Assembly: GCF_035917275.1 (NCBI RefSeq)
Contig: NZ_CP108508.1
Span: 4,588,001 to 4,652,000 of the forward strand
Length of the DNA stretch: 64,000 nucleotides
Direction: 5' to 3'
DNA from: Streptomyces sp. NBC_01237
GTDB taxonomy: Bacteria > Actinomycetota > Actinomycetes > Streptomycetales > Streptomycetaceae
A program made the translations under genes and the position numbers. The stretch's first letter is position 1, and the number at the start of each line of letters is the position of its first letter. This document shows positions 7,668 to 17,300 of this stretch, in pieces. The notes under the pieces are model-generated. The model was given only the letters and a program-made list of their open reading frames with translations, was not told the DNA's origin and searched no databases.

Positions 7668-8000
7668 TCAACGCTGCTGTGGGACGCCCTTGTGGCAACC
7701 GCACACACACCCAGCACGCGCACACATGCCGTGCCCCTCAGCCGCGCTCATCAGCCGTGCCGCCCGACAATGCGGGCTCTCGGCCTGCTCGCCGATCGTG
7801 GCTTCGTACGCGGACAGCGCCGCGTCAACCCGGGCCACCCATAGATCCGTAGCCACCCGCGCAAACTCTTTCAGGCGCAGCAAGATCGGGCACGGGCCCG
7901 ACGCGCGGTTGCATGCCTCGCAGTTCGCGGTGTGGTCTATCACCGCCCGGTGCATAACCGCGTCGTCCGTCACCGGCAGCTGCGGAATCGAATGTCTCAC
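7668..8000 (-). CDS. Cys-rich hypothetical protein, last gene of the leftward cargo pair
   Basis: This 110-residue protein starts with GTG at 8000, overlapping the stop of the ATP-binding protein gene as GTGA. It contains CEACNRASGPCPI in the first half and a C-terminal cluster CRAARLMS...CARAGCVCGCHK, suggesting zinc or metal binding. Small Cys-rich proteins of this type are common next to WhiJ-like loci in Streptomyces, but I cannot name a family. It is probably co-transcribed with the upstream gene and stops before the hairpin at 7628. Confidence 0.7.
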   Translation of the reverse strand: MRHSIPQLPVTDDAVMHRAVIDHTANCEACNRASGPCPILLRLKEFARVATDLWVARVDAALSAYEATIGEQAESPHCRAARLMSAAEGHGMCARAGCVCGCHKGVPQQR

Positions 8001-8428
8001 CACGTCACCACCGCCCACACGACTTTTCCGGCCGCGCGCTCGTCCGTGCCCCAGGTTGCGGCCATGTCTGTGACCAGAAGCAGCCCGCGCCCGCGGCTGC
8101 GCTTGGTCGACAGTGGCCGGATGCGTGGAGTCTTGCAGCACCCGTCGTGCACCTCGATTCGAGCGTGATGCGGCTCGGCCTCCACCACCACCCGGATCAA
8201 GGTGTTTGGGGATGGCGCTCCATAGAGGATCGCGTTGGTTACCAGCTCGCTGGCGATGATTTCGAGGGTGCCGAGCGCATCCTCCGGTACGGCCGGCTCC
8301 TGGTAGGCCACTGCGGCTCGTACGTATTTACGAGCAGGCCGGACGGATTCGGGAACAGCCGCAACGATCAGCTGGGGCGGCACCTCGGGCAGCGCGCAGG
8401 CGCCGGGCGGCGGTAGGGCGGTCATCAT
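7997..8428 (-). CDS. RsbW/AbaA-like ATP-binding regulatory protein
   Basis: This 143-residue HATPase_c-type protein has the N-box IIASELVTNAILYG and the G-box region TKRSRGRGLLLVTDMAATWG of anti-sigma/SpoIIAB-like ATPases. Such single-domain proteins stand beside XRE/DUF5753 and DUF397 genes in WhiJ-type clusters of Streptomyces. I start at the ATG at 8428 (AAGGGG a few nt upstream); the frame is open further but through the divergent promoter. A third gene downstream is coupled by GTGA. It is divergent from the XRE regulator at 8659 across a ~230-bp region that should hold both promoters. In a prophage its likely role is to alter host regulation, an inference. Confidence 0.8.
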   Translation of the reverse strand: MMTALPPPGACALPEVPPQLIVAAVPESVRPARKYVRAAVAYQEPAVPEDALGTLEIIASELVTNAILYGAPSPNTLIRVVVEAEPHHARIEVHDGCCKTPRIRPLSTKRSRGRGLLLVTDMAATWGTDERAAGKVVWAVVTW

Positions 8429-8658
8429 GCGGACCCCTTGAGTCTGGCCGATCCGGACCTCTCGCGGCCGTGTCGGCGCGGATGGAAATCTGACATCATC
8501 GTGCGACCCATACAGTGACGAATGCAAGTGTCCTACGAGTGAAATCAGAATTTGCATATGCCGGGTAGAACGGCTGTAGGAAGGGGTGTCCAGAGGTGAC
8601 AGCACGGCGCGGATCGCGGCAGACTGATGCTGACCACACGGCGAGAGGGCAGGGATTC

Positions 8659-9516
8659 GTGAGCGCACCGACAGTCAGACGGCGGCAGCTCGGCCGCACT
8701 CTGCGGGCACTCCGCGAAAACCTCGGGCTCAAGCAGGACGACGTAGCGGCCCGGTCTGGTGGCAAGCTCAACGGGGCAAAGATCAGCCGAATCGAGACTG
8801 CCGTGACTGCGGCGACCGCCGCAGACGTGACCCTCATCCTGGACGCCTGCGGAATCGAAGACGATGACACCCGATCTGGACTGCTCCGCCTCACCCGCGA
8901 CGGCGCACGGCGCGGATGGTGGCAGTCGTACCGATCGGTTTTGTCTCCCGCCTACGAGGACCTGATCAGCCTCGAATCGGAAGCCGAACAGATCAGCACT
9001 TGGCAGCCAGTCATGATTCCGGGTCTGCTTCAGACGGGCGAGTACGCCCGCCAAATAATCGCGGCCACCGCCATGGGCGACGCAATTGCCGAACGCGTGA
9101 CCGCCTTGGTTGAGGTGCGACTCGCCAGGCAAGCTGTGCTGACGCGGCACGAACCGCTGACCTTGTGGGCGATCATTGGTGAAGCCGCTCTTCGTACCCG
9201 TACGGAGGACGCGCGGATCATGTCCGAACAACTTGCGCGGCTGCTTGCGGCATCCCGGTGGCCCAACGTCACGATTCAGATTTTGCCTTTGAGTGAACCG
9301 CCGCACGTTGGCCAGACCGGCGCCTACTCAATCCTCGGGTATGGCTCTCACGCCAGCCTCGACGTGGTGCACATCGAGTCACTGACACAGGCGTTGTACG
9401 TCGAGGGACGCGACAACGTCGCCGCGTACCAGGACGCTATCCGCGCGCTGCGTGCTCGGGCACTATCAGCTGCCGACTCTGCCGATTTGATCACACAGAT
9501 TAGGGACCAGAGATGA
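8659..9516 (+). CDS. WhiJ-like XRE regulator with DUF5753
   Basis: This 285-residue protein has an N-terminal helix-turn-helix (RRRQLGRTLRALRENLGLKQDDVAARSGGKLNGAKISRIE, residues 5-60) followed by a DUF5753 domain (YEDLISLESEAEQISTWQPVMIPGLLQTGEYARQII and the WPNVTIQILPLSE segment). This is the standard layout of WhiJ-type developmental regulators, which work with a small DUF397 protein encoded just downstream, here overlapping as ATGA. I prefer GTG 8659 because the protein then begins SAPTVRRRQLG as in the family; GTG 8596 would add 21 residues. It is divergent from the ATP-binding gene. Being inside the prophage, it is candidate lysogenic cargo. Confidence 0.87.
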   Translation: MSAPTVRRRQLGRTLRALRENLGLKQDDVAARSGGKLNGAKISRIETAVTAATAADVTLILDACGIEDDDTRSGLLRLTRDGARRGWWQSYRSVLSPAYEDLISLESEAEQISTWQPVMIPGLLQTGEYARQIIAATAMGDAIAERVTALVEVRLARQAVLTRHEPLTLWAIIGEAALRTRTEDARIMSEQLARLLAASRWPNVTIQILPLSEPPHVGQTGAYSILGYGSHASLDVVHIESLTQALYVEGRDNVAAYQDAIRALRARALSAADSADLITQIRDQR

Positions 9517-9731
9517 CCATCCTTTCCGTAGCCCCCGATGCGTCTGCCCTCGCCGTGACCTGGTGGAAGTCGTCGCGCTCGGCCGCACAGTCCGACTGTG
9601 TGGAGTGCGGCATCATCAGTGCCGACGCAATCGCCGTCCGCGACAGCAAGGCGCCGACTGGCCCCGCCCTGATCTTCGGCCGCAGCGCCCTCGCGGCCAT
9701 GGTCGACGCGGTCACAGACGGCACCCTGTAG
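9513..9731 (+). CDS. DUF397 small protein
   Basis: This 72-residue protein contains the DUF397 signature VTWWKSSRSAAQSDCVECG followed by AIAVRDSKAPTGPALIF. DUF397 proteins are obligate neighbours of DUF5753 regulators in Streptomyces and are thought to bind or antagonise them. It overlaps the regulator gene by ATGA, so the pair is co-translated. A perfect 14-bp hairpin follows at once. Confidence 0.9.
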   Translation: MTILSVAPDASALAVTWWKSSRSAAQSDCVECGIISADAIAVRDSKAPTGPALIFGRSALAAMVDAVTDGTL

Positions 9732-9751
9732 ACCACCCTGGACGCACGAAA

Positions 9752-9784
9752 GCGCCCCCTTCCGCGCCAGGCGGAAGGGGGCGC
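9752..9784. terminator. Bidirectional terminator between cargo and lysis genes
   Basis: GCGCCCCCTTCCGC (9752-9765) and GCGGAAGGGGGCGC (9771-9784) form a perfect 14-bp stem with a 5-nt loop. It serves the convergent DUF397 and lysis-module transcripts. Confidence 0.88.
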
Positions 9785-9786
9785 GG

Positions 9787-10050
9787 TCACTTCTGGGAGA
9801 GCTGCCACAGGGCCAGGGCGAGGCTGACAACACCGACCAGCGCGGCCAGGGACGGCAGCGGCCACCGGGCGCGTTCGAGGGCGTCAAGCCGCTTCTCGTG
9901 GTCCTCCAGAGCCCTATCGGTCTGGTCGCCGCGCTGTGCGACCAGGGCCAGCGATCCGTTGACCGTGGCGAATCCGGTCTCCATCGTGCCGCGTAGCTTC
10001 TCCAGCTCGACGGCGACGGCGGCCGGGTCGGACGGGGTGGGGATGGTCAC
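9787..10050 (-). CDS. Small membrane-anchored coiled-coil protein, XhlA/DUF2746-like
   Basis: This 87-residue protein has an N-terminal helical, coiled-coil-like part (VAVELEKLRGTMETGFATVNG and QTDRALEDHEKRLDALERA) and one C-terminal transmembrane helix (LPSLAALVGVVSLALALWQL). This layout is seen in lysis-cassette proteins that accompany holins. GTG 10050 overlaps the upstream holin-like stop as GTGA. It is the last gene of the late operon. Function as a holin accessory is inferred. Confidence 0.7.
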   Translation of the reverse strand: MTIPTPSDPAAVAVELEKLRGTMETGFATVNGSLALVAQRGDQTDRALEDHEKRLDALERARWPLPSLAALVGVVSLALALWQLSQK

Positions 10051-10271
10051 GGGCGGTCCTCGACCAGGCCGAGCCCGACGCGGTCGAGCAGCTGCTCGAC
10101 CGCGGGGAGCGCCATGACGCGGGCGAGGCCGGCCGCGACGGCGAGGGCCCCGACGACCCACGGCAGGGACTCGGGGATGCCGGACGCGGCGACGATCGCG
10201 GGGAGCGCGACCGCGACGCCAACGGCGGCCTGGATGGCGGTGCGGATCGTGCGCCTGGTGCTCGACTTCAT
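10047..10271 (-). CDS. Putative holin
   Basis: This 74-residue protein has a basic N-terminus (MKSSTRRTIRT), two hydrophobic segments (AIQAAVGVAVALPAIVAASG and LPWVVGALAVAAGLARVMAL) and a polar end. It lies directly after the endolysin gene and is coupled to the next gene, the usual holin position in actinophages. Holins open the membrane so that the endolysin can reach peptidoglycan. Confidence 0.72.
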   Translation of the reverse strand: MKSSTRRTIRTAIQAAVGVAVALPAIVAASGIPESLPWVVGALAVAAGLARVMALPAVEQLLDRVGLGLVEDRP

Positions 10272-10273
10272 GG

Positions 10274-11212
10274 TCACTTCTTCTTCCCGTAGGCGACGGT
10301 GTGGAGTGCGGCCCACCCGCGCGGGCCGATGGCGGGGTCGTAGTGCAGACCGGCGGCGCGGTACGCGGGGTGCGCCTGGTGGAAGCGTGCGACGGCGGTC
10401 TGTGTGGCGGGCCCGTACGAGTCGGCCTCGGGGATGCCCTTGGACATGAACCCGGCGGCCTTGAGCGCGCGCTGAAGGCCGCGGGCCGACGGCGCCTTGC
10501 GGCCCGGTGCGAGTCCCTTCGGGAAGGCAGGCGGCGCGTACGGCTTCGGCTTGGGCTTGGGCTTCGAGGGGGTGCTCGGCGTGGTCGGCTTGTCGTCGTC
10601 GAGCAGCTGCTCGACGCGGGCTCGGATGCGCGCCATGGTGAGCGCGGGCCCGTCCGGGGCGCCGATCGGGCCCCGCGGGTCGACCTTGCCCGGCTGCCAC
10701 TCGGAGTGACCGATCACGGACGCCGCGCCCCACCCGTGCGCCCGGCAGATACCGGCCGCGGCGCGGGCGATGGCCTCGACCTGCTCGGCCGGCCACGGGT
10801 CGCGGCCGTCGCCGAGATTGACGCACTCGAACCCGTAGAAGTGCCTGTTCCCGTCGGTGTTGGCCTCATTGTCCGCGGGGAGTCGCTTCTCGGCGATGAC
10901 GGCGCGCAACACGTCGTCGTCGCCGAGTCCCGCGTGATTCGCCCGACCGCTCGCGATCAGGTGAACAGTGCCGGCCTTGTCGATGACGCCGTGGCACAGC
11001 GGGCCCGGCAGGGCGCTGTGTCCGGCGCGGCAGAGCTCCACGGTGTGGGCGGTGCCTTGGGTGACGGTGTGGTGGATCATCACCCCGTTCACCGGCCCCC
11101 AGGGGCCTTTGTGGTTGCGGTTGTGGGTACGCCAGTTGCCGACCTGGACGACGGTGAGCCCTTCGTCCTTGAGGGCCTTGAGCAGCCGGTCGGCGGTGAG
11201 CGGTGTGGACAT
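10274..11212 (-). CDS. Endolysin: N-acetylmuramoyl-L-alanine amidase with peptidoglycan-binding domain
   Basis: This 312-residue protein has an amidase_2/PGRP domain at ~30-180, with zinc-ligand candidates in VMIHHTVTQG and SVIGHSEWQPGKVDP and the substrate region HFYGFECVNLGD. A Pro/Lys linker (TPSKPKPKPKPYAPP) leads to a C-terminal peptidoglycan-binding repeat (GRKAPSARGLQRALKAAGF and YGPATQTAVARFHQAH). It cuts the bond between MurNAc and the stem peptide at the end of the lytic cycle. ATG 11212 is preceded by GGAG. It is followed by the holin gene after 2 nt. Confidence 0.92.
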   Translation of the reverse strand: MSTPLTADRLLKALKDEGLTVVQVGNWRTHNRNHKGPWGPVNGVMIHHTVTQGTAHTVELCRAGHSALPGPLCHGVIDKAGTVHLIASGRANHAGLGDDDVLRAVIAEKRLPADNEANTDGNRHFYGFECVNLGDGRDPWPAEQVEAIARAAAGICRAHGWGAASVIGHSEWQPGKVDPRGPIGAPDGPALTMARIRARVEQLLDDDKPTTPSTPSKPKPKPKPYAPPAFPKGLAPGRKAPSARGLQRALKAAGFMSKGIPEADSYGPATQTAVARFHQAHPAYRAAGLHYDPAIGPRGWAALHTVAYGKKK

Positions 11213-11285
11213 GAGGGGTGTCTCCAGACATAAAAATGGCCCCGGCCGGAATCGGCACGGGGCGTACGGGGCGGCGGCTGTGTGG

Positions 11286-11618
11286 TCAGGTGGGCATACG
11301 GGCGGTCCAGTGGACCGGCACACCCACCCACGTGTCGGGGCCCTCGGCAGCGTCCGTGATCAGCACGAACAGCGTCCAGCCGGTTGCGGTGACGTTGATA
11401 GGCCGGGCCTCAAAACGGCCCGTCGAACCCGCGCCCGCGGCGATCTCACAGTTCATGATCGGCGCCACCGGAAAGGGCTCGGGAAACGTCACTGGCAGCG
11501 TGTATGACGCCAAGTTGGTGAACGAAACGACCAGCTGACCGGCTTGGTAGTCCCGGGTGTTGAGCCTGGTGTCCGTGATGCGCATGCCGGGCTGCCACAA
11601 AGTGGCGGGTACGGGCAT
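11286..11618 (-). CDS. Small tail-associated protein with H-type lectin-like fold
   Basis: This 110-residue protein follows the main tail protein gene. The stretch YTLPVTFPEPFPVAPIMNCEI, then INVTATGWTLFVLITDA and PVHWTARMP, follows the pattern of the H-type lectin domain (V-F-pF-P-V ... nVt-tGf). Such domains bind sugars and are found in tail or fibre proteins, so a role in host-surface recognition is plausible. I rate the fold call as moderate. It lies 12 nt from the preceding tail gene. Confidence 0.55.
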   Translation of the reverse strand: MPVPATLWQPGMRITDTRLNTRDYQAGQLVVSFTNLASYTLPVTFPEPFPVAPIMNCEIAAGAGSTGRFEARPINVTATGWTLFVLITDAAEGPDTWVGVPVHWTARMPT

Positions 11619-11630
11619 GGTGGTTCTCCT

Positions 11631-14363
11631 CTACAGGGCGACGATGGTGGGGTCGGCCAGGCGCACATCTGCTCCGGCCGAGTGAGGCTTGACAATCCCA
11701 TTGACGGCGCGAATCACAGAGAACGTCTGCGCTGCGCCCGTGCCGCTGATCGCCGTGACGGTCACGACTTCACCGCCGAGCTTCACGTTGAAGGGGAAGT
11801 CCGCAGGGAAGACACTCGACGTGATCCATGGACGGCCAGCCGTTACCGTGACGGACAGCGCCGCAGCCGCAGCCGTGGCGTCCGCGGCCAGCTGAGACCC
11901 GCTCGTATCGACTCGTCCGCGAGTTCCGTCCCCCACGACTCCGACGTGGTACGGACTGGCCGGCGCACCGACCAGTGTCACCACCCACGCCCGGGGACGC
12001 GGCTCGTGCTGTATCTGCATGACGTGCAGATCCGTGGATGCGGCCCCAGCCCACGGCGGTAGCCCATTGAGCCGGATCAGGTCCCCGACGCGTAGACGCA
12101 GCACTGCGGGAATCAGCTCCGGGTGCCGGTGCAACTGCACGCGGATGCTTGGCCACCGCGGCTCGTCGACCGTGCCGCAGTGCGCCAGCCATGCGGCGAT
12201 TGGCTGCGCCTGACCGTCAGTGGCGAGGTTCAGCTCGATGGCTTCGTCATAGATGCCTACACCGCCCTGCTCGGGCGGCAGCACGGAGAGCGGCCCAGCT
12301 TCTACGACGGCACGGCCCGACCCTCCCCCTGTACGCGTCACAGTGATGTCATTTCGTACTGACTGATCGTCTTCCACCGGTTCGAGAGGTGGCGCTATCT
12401 GTCCGGCCGCATAGTCCAGGGTCAGCGTCGGCCCCTGGTTATAGAGGCTCGTGCGGGGCCGGTAAGCCAGGCCGAGTGACCCCGGCCGCTCCATGAGGAT
12501 TCCGCCGTCAGCCTCCGCGCACTCGTGCAGCAGGTCTACGAGCGTCTGCGAGGGCTGCGGCCCCATCGCCATACTGTCGGCAGGGTCGCCATAGACCGCG
12601 AGCGGCTGACCCTCTTCAGCGCTGACGCGAAGGGCCCGCGCGGCGGCAGTCTCGCCCGTGTACCCATGGTCAGCGAAGTCGAAGACCGGGGTTGCGGAGG
12701 GGAAGACAGCAAGGTGCCCCAGCGCCATACCGTCGTACTGGGAACCGTACGAACCCGACAGCCGACGCACGGCGCCCATCTGACCCGTGTACGACGTAGA
12801 CCACATCTGCCCAGCCCCACCGATGGGGATGATCCACATCTCCAGGCGGACCAGGGCCCCATCCTGGCGGGCGGTCAACCGAAGTCGGTTCCACTGGCCA
12901 GAGGTAGCACCACCACCCCCGTTGATCAGGAGAGTGGTCGCCTCACCATCGGAGCCAGTGCCCACGAGTTGAGTAAGCCCCGATGCGCCCAGCCGCACAG
13001 ACAGGCTCGGCCACACCGTCGACCCGGTCACGACGTCGACCAGCGGCATCGTCAGTGTCGGCGCCGCGCTCAGGTGGTAGACGAACTCCACCTGCCACGC
13101 AGTTGCCACAGCGGTCCCGGGCACTGTGGCTACCCAAGTTGTTCCCGCGGCCATGGTGGGCAGCGGGTCCGATCCGGGGAGCGTGGCATCCGATCCGTAG
13201 CTGAACAGGGTGGTGCGCATCGGTGCAACGCCCGGCAGCGGGCTGTACGCCTGCGTTGCTTCGCGGCCCTCTTCCAGCGGCCAGTACGCCACCGGGGCAC
13301 CCGTCGGAATGCGCCGCCGCAGCGTCGAGGCGAGGGCTTTGCGACCCTGCTGCATACGCCGCAGCACCCCGGACGCCTCGATCGGTACCCACACATCGGC
13401 ACCCGACGGCGCCCACCTGGACGGCCAGGCGCTCACCTCCCCCACGAACAATGCCGCACGGTCGTCAATGCGCGCGCCGCCGACCACTGACCACGTGCGC
13501 CCGGTGCTGTCCACAAGGGACCCGGCGCCTACCGAGGCAGCGCCGAAATTGACGCGCACGACCGGTGCGCCGCCGACGCTGCCGCGCACCTCTGCCCCGT
13601 GTACTGCCCCGGACAGCCGCCCGAACCCCAGCCCGGCAATGTCAGCGATCTCCAGCGGGGCGCTGCTCGGGTAGAGAGACGTCGTGCCGCTCTGGACAGC
13701 GGGAGACCCCAGCATGGTCCAGGGGCCAGCCAGCGTGGGAGCGGTGTAGAAGGACACCGTCCGGCCGCCGGCCCCGTTGTCCGCGTCCAGGGTGACGCGC
13801 ACCGCGCCGCGCTGCCCCGGGGCGTACTGAGTGGGGAGTGATGTCGCAGCCAGCAGTGCAGTCCCATCCGGCGACCACACAAATTCAAGGGCTCCCGACG
13901 CGCGGAGCAGCAGCCGCCACGACCTCTGATTTCCTGACGTGGCGTAACGGCCGATCAGTTCGCACCCATCGGCCGTATACGGCCCCGCCCACATTTCCGG
14001 TGTCAGGTCGATACGTAGATCGATGTCACCGGTCGGCAGTCCAGCGCTGGGAGTTGAGGCGCGTGACCCTGCCTGCCCGTCGACCGCGAGGTACGTCTCG
14101 CCCCCCGGCACAGTGATGCGTATCGGGGTGTTCCGGCCGAGCAGCCCGAAGTGCGGCGATAGAGGGTTCCGCGGGCTGTACCGACCGTCGCGGTTGTTGA
14201 GAGTGAGACCCAGAGTCGACGGATCAACTCCCGTCCCCTGAGCGCTCATTCCTACGGTGGTACGAATCGGGTCCCGGGTGTAGACGTGCCGAGTCACGTC
14301 CACCCAGGACCCGCTGATGTGGAGCTCGGCGCGTAGGCCAAGTGAGCTTTCAGGAAACGCCAC
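11631..14363 (-). CDS. Minor tail protein / tip-associated protein
   Basis: This 910-residue protein is encoded immediately after the tape measure. It starts MAFPESSLGLRAELHISGSWVDVTRHVYTRDPIRTTVG, with DPSTLGLTLNNRDGRYSPRNPLSPHFG, a start I recognise from minor tail proteins of Streptomyces phages and phage-like islands. The middle (~130-290 and ~380-570) has alternating beta-type sequence with a laminin/concanavalin-like flavour (LRLTARQDGALVRLEMWI). The C-terminus includes a segment (DLIRLNGLPPWAGAASTDLHVMQIQHEPRPRAW) common in baseplate-hub proteins. It probably forms the tail tip. It starts at GTG 14363. Confidence 0.72.
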   Translation of the reverse strand: MAFPESSLGLRAELHISGSWVDVTRHVYTRDPIRTTVGMSAQGTGVDPSTLGLTLNNRDGRYSPRNPLSPHFGLLGRNTPIRITVPGGETYLAVDGQAGSRASTPSAGLPTGDIDLRIDLTPEMWAGPYTADGCELIGRYATSGNQRSWRLLLRASGALEFVWSPDGTALLAATSLPTQYAPGQRGAVRVTLDADNGAGGRTVSFYTAPTLAGPWTMLGSPAVQSGTTSLYPSSAPLEIADIAGLGFGRLSGAVHGAEVRGSVGGAPVVRVNFGAASVGAGSLVDSTGRTWSVVGGARIDDRAALFVGEVSAWPSRWAPSGADVWVPIEASGVLRRMQQGRKALASTLRRRIPTGAPVAYWPLEEGREATQAYSPLPGVAPMRTTLFSYGSDATLPGSDPLPTMAAGTTWVATVPGTAVATAWQVEFVYHLSAAPTLTMPLVDVVTGSTVWPSLSVRLGASGLTQLVGTGSDGEATTLLINGGGGATSGQWNRLRLTARQDGALVRLEMWIIPIGGAGQMWSTSYTGQMGAVRRLSGSYGSQYDGMALGHLAVFPSATPVFDFADHGYTGETAAARALRVSAEEGQPLAVYGDPADSMAMGPQPSQTLVDLLHECAEADGGILMERPGSLGLAYRPRTSLYNQGPTLTLDYAAGQIAPPLEPVEDDQSVRNDITVTRTGGGSGRAVVEAGPLSVLPPEQGGVGIYDEAIELNLATDGQAQPIAAWLAHCGTVDEPRWPSIRVQLHRHPELIPAVLRLRVGDLIRLNGLPPWAGAASTDLHVMQIQHEPRPRAWVVTLVGAPASPYHVGVVGDGTRGRVDTSGSQLAADATAAAAALSVTVTAGRPWITSSVFPADFPFNVKLGGEVVTVTAISGTGAAQTFSVIRAVNGIVKPHSAGADVRLADPTIVAL

Positions 14364-14368
14364 GGCGC

Positions 14369-17300
14369 CTACCTCCTTCCGCCGAGAACGACTTGCACGT
14401 CCCCGCCCCTTGCCTGTACCGACTGTCGTAGCTCTTCGACAAGCCAGTCCGACCGGCGCGAACCGTCACTGCGAATCTCGATCACGGTCCGGGCCGGAGC
14501 CGATGTTGGCCCCGCACCGCCGTACGCGCCCCCGGCAGCGACCGGAACAGCGGACGGGTCGACCAGCGCGGCCATGCTGCGATCGACCGCAGCCTGACCG
14601 CCCTTGATGCCGCGTACCAGCCCTTGCGGGATGTACCGGCCGATCGCCGCCATTACTCGCGACGGCGAATGAATACCAAGAGCCTGCCGAATGGCCTTCT
14701 GCATACCCAGGGCAATCTTGAGCATCTGCCGCTCAATGCCCTTTTGCTCATTCTGGAGGCCCCTTACAAGCCCCCGTGCGGCATTGATACCAGCGCCGTA
14801 CATCGCATTCCCAGCAGTGTCCCCAGCGGCCGTAGCCGCCTTCACCAACTGCGCCTGCTGCGAATTGATCTGCGCAATCTGCGAAGTGGAAGCATTGGCG
14901 AGCACAGCGGCCGATGCCGCGCCCTGCTCGACTCCAGCCTGAGCAATTTGCGCAATCAAGTCCGAGCGAACACCCTTTTTCTTCAACGCAGCAAGCTGTG
15001 CGGCAAAGCGCTGCGCTTGATCGACCCGTGCGGCCAGGGTGTTGATGATGGTGTCAGCTGTGGCGGGCCCGTCCAGCGACGTGATATTGCCACTGGCGAG
15101 AACACCATTGCGGACATCGGCGGAAAGCTTTTCGCGGGCAGAGACCTGATCCGCGAGACGCTTTTGTGCCGCCTTCAGCTGCGAGGCAACCCGTACTTCG
15201 CGGTCTACGAGTTTCAGCAGCGTCTTACTGCCCGAGCTGATTTTCCCAAGGGCCTTTGACCGCTTCTTGCCCGGCTTGAGACCGTCAGTAACCATTTCGG
15301 CAAGCCGCGCCGAAGCGGCCTTGATCTGCTTGGTGGAGCCGAGCAGACCATCAATCAGACCGCGAGCAATCCACCGGCCTTGCTCTTTAGTCACACGTGC
15401 TGGCGAGTGAATTCCGAGCGCCTTAGCGATCGGCCCCGGAATCACGTCACGAGCCCAACCCATAATTTGCGACTTGATCCAGCCGCCCATGGACTGAATG
15501 CCGCGCCAAAGGCCCTCGACCACATTCCGGCCCTTGCCGTACAGCAGACTCCCGAGCCCGACAATTGCGCCGTTGATGCGCCCAGGAAGCTTGGCGACGA
15601 AACCGAGTACGGCTAGCGTCTTCTCGGCAAGACCCGATTTAATCCGGTCCCAGTGCCGCAGGAAAATCGAGACGATATTCCATTTGATGAGGAATCCCAG
15701 GATCGCCCCGCCGATGGATTTAATTTTCTCCCAAACCCAATCCCACGCCTGAGCAGTCCATTTCTTGATGGAATCCCAGTTCTTCCAAATCAGAAGTCCA
15801 AGACCGACCAATGCGGCGATGACCCAGCCGATCGGGCCCATGGCGATGACCCAGGCCGCAGCCATGCGCGCGCCCTGAATCAGGCTCTGAACGCCCATGA
15901 GCAGCCACGCACCGACCACCCGCGCGCCAGCCGCCACCTGTGTACCAGCCGATGCCAGAGAAGACGCGCCGGTCATAACCCACGCCGCAACAGTGCGAGT
16001 GGCCGAAACAGTCGCGGTGACACCCATGAGTATGAGTACCGGCACCAAAGCGCCACCCACAACCGCGGCAAGCACCCTCAGTGTCGTCGAATTCTGCTGC
16101 GCCCACGTACCGAGTTTCATCAGCGCGGGAATCACCTGAGTGCCCAGCACATTCACGACACCCTGCTGCATACCCCGCTTGAATTGCTCCAGACGCACCC
16201 CCGCGTTATCACGCAGGGAATTACCCATCTTGTCCGCGGCGCCCTTGAAGTTGCCGAGATTGGCCACGGCCTTCGAGGGGTCGAGTGACAGCAGCGCCTT
16301 TTGCATGTCCTCGGATTTGGTGCCGAAAAGCTCAGCCGCGGCAGCGTCCCGCTTGACGGGATCTTCCATTTCGCGCAGCTTATCCAGGGTCATTTGCAGG
16401 GCCTTGGTTGCCTGCGGCCCACCCTCGCCCATCATTCGGACCATCTGACTCGAATTCAGCCCGATAGCCTTGAATCCGCCAACAATCTTGTCGGACCCTG
16501 CGACGGCTTCAATAGTGAATTCCTTCAACGTGTCCGCGATGGTGTCAGTATCGCGTGCACCCGCCTTGAGACCCTGGGACATGAGCCCCGTGGCCATCTG
16601 AGCATTTAGTCCCAGGCGCTGAAAAATGACCGAATACTCATTGAACGTATCCATGACGTCATCGGCACGCGGGCCCATCTGCTGCATACCCTTGGTGATG
16701 ATATCCAGGGCCGTTTTCGCGTTCGGAGCAAGACCCGTTTTCATGATCTGCCCGACCGCATTGGCGGACTGTCCGAGGTCCAGCTCGAAAGTCGCCGCAA
16801 GGTCACTGACCTTCGTACTGATCGCCTGGATCTGCGAATTCGTGGCACCGGGCGGGAGGAGTCCCGCACGCATCGTCACAGAAATAGCATTCGCAGCCGT
16901 CTGGAAATCGGCTGTTACCGCGTCCGCGTACATCTTCCCGGCGATCTGCCCGTACTTCTGAGCCACAGCCGGAGTAGCCCCCAGCTGTGCACCGAGCCGC
17001 CCCGTAATTTGCGACTGCTCCAGCTGCTGAGCCATGCCTTGCATGAGCACCGCGCCGGCCGCAATCCCAGCCGCGGCAGCAGCCATCTTGATGCGGGAGA
17101 AGCCGCCCTCGGCAGAGCGGACGGCACCGTTGGCACCGTCGTCAGCACCGCGCCGCAGGCCATCGCCCAGCGAGTCACCCGCGGCTGAACCGACCCGTCG
17201 GCCGGCCGCGACGAATCGCCCGCGGGCGTCCCGAATTGACCCGTCGGCCGCGCGGGTCAGCCCATCGCCGAGTGCCTGCCCAGCAGCCTGACCGGCCCGC

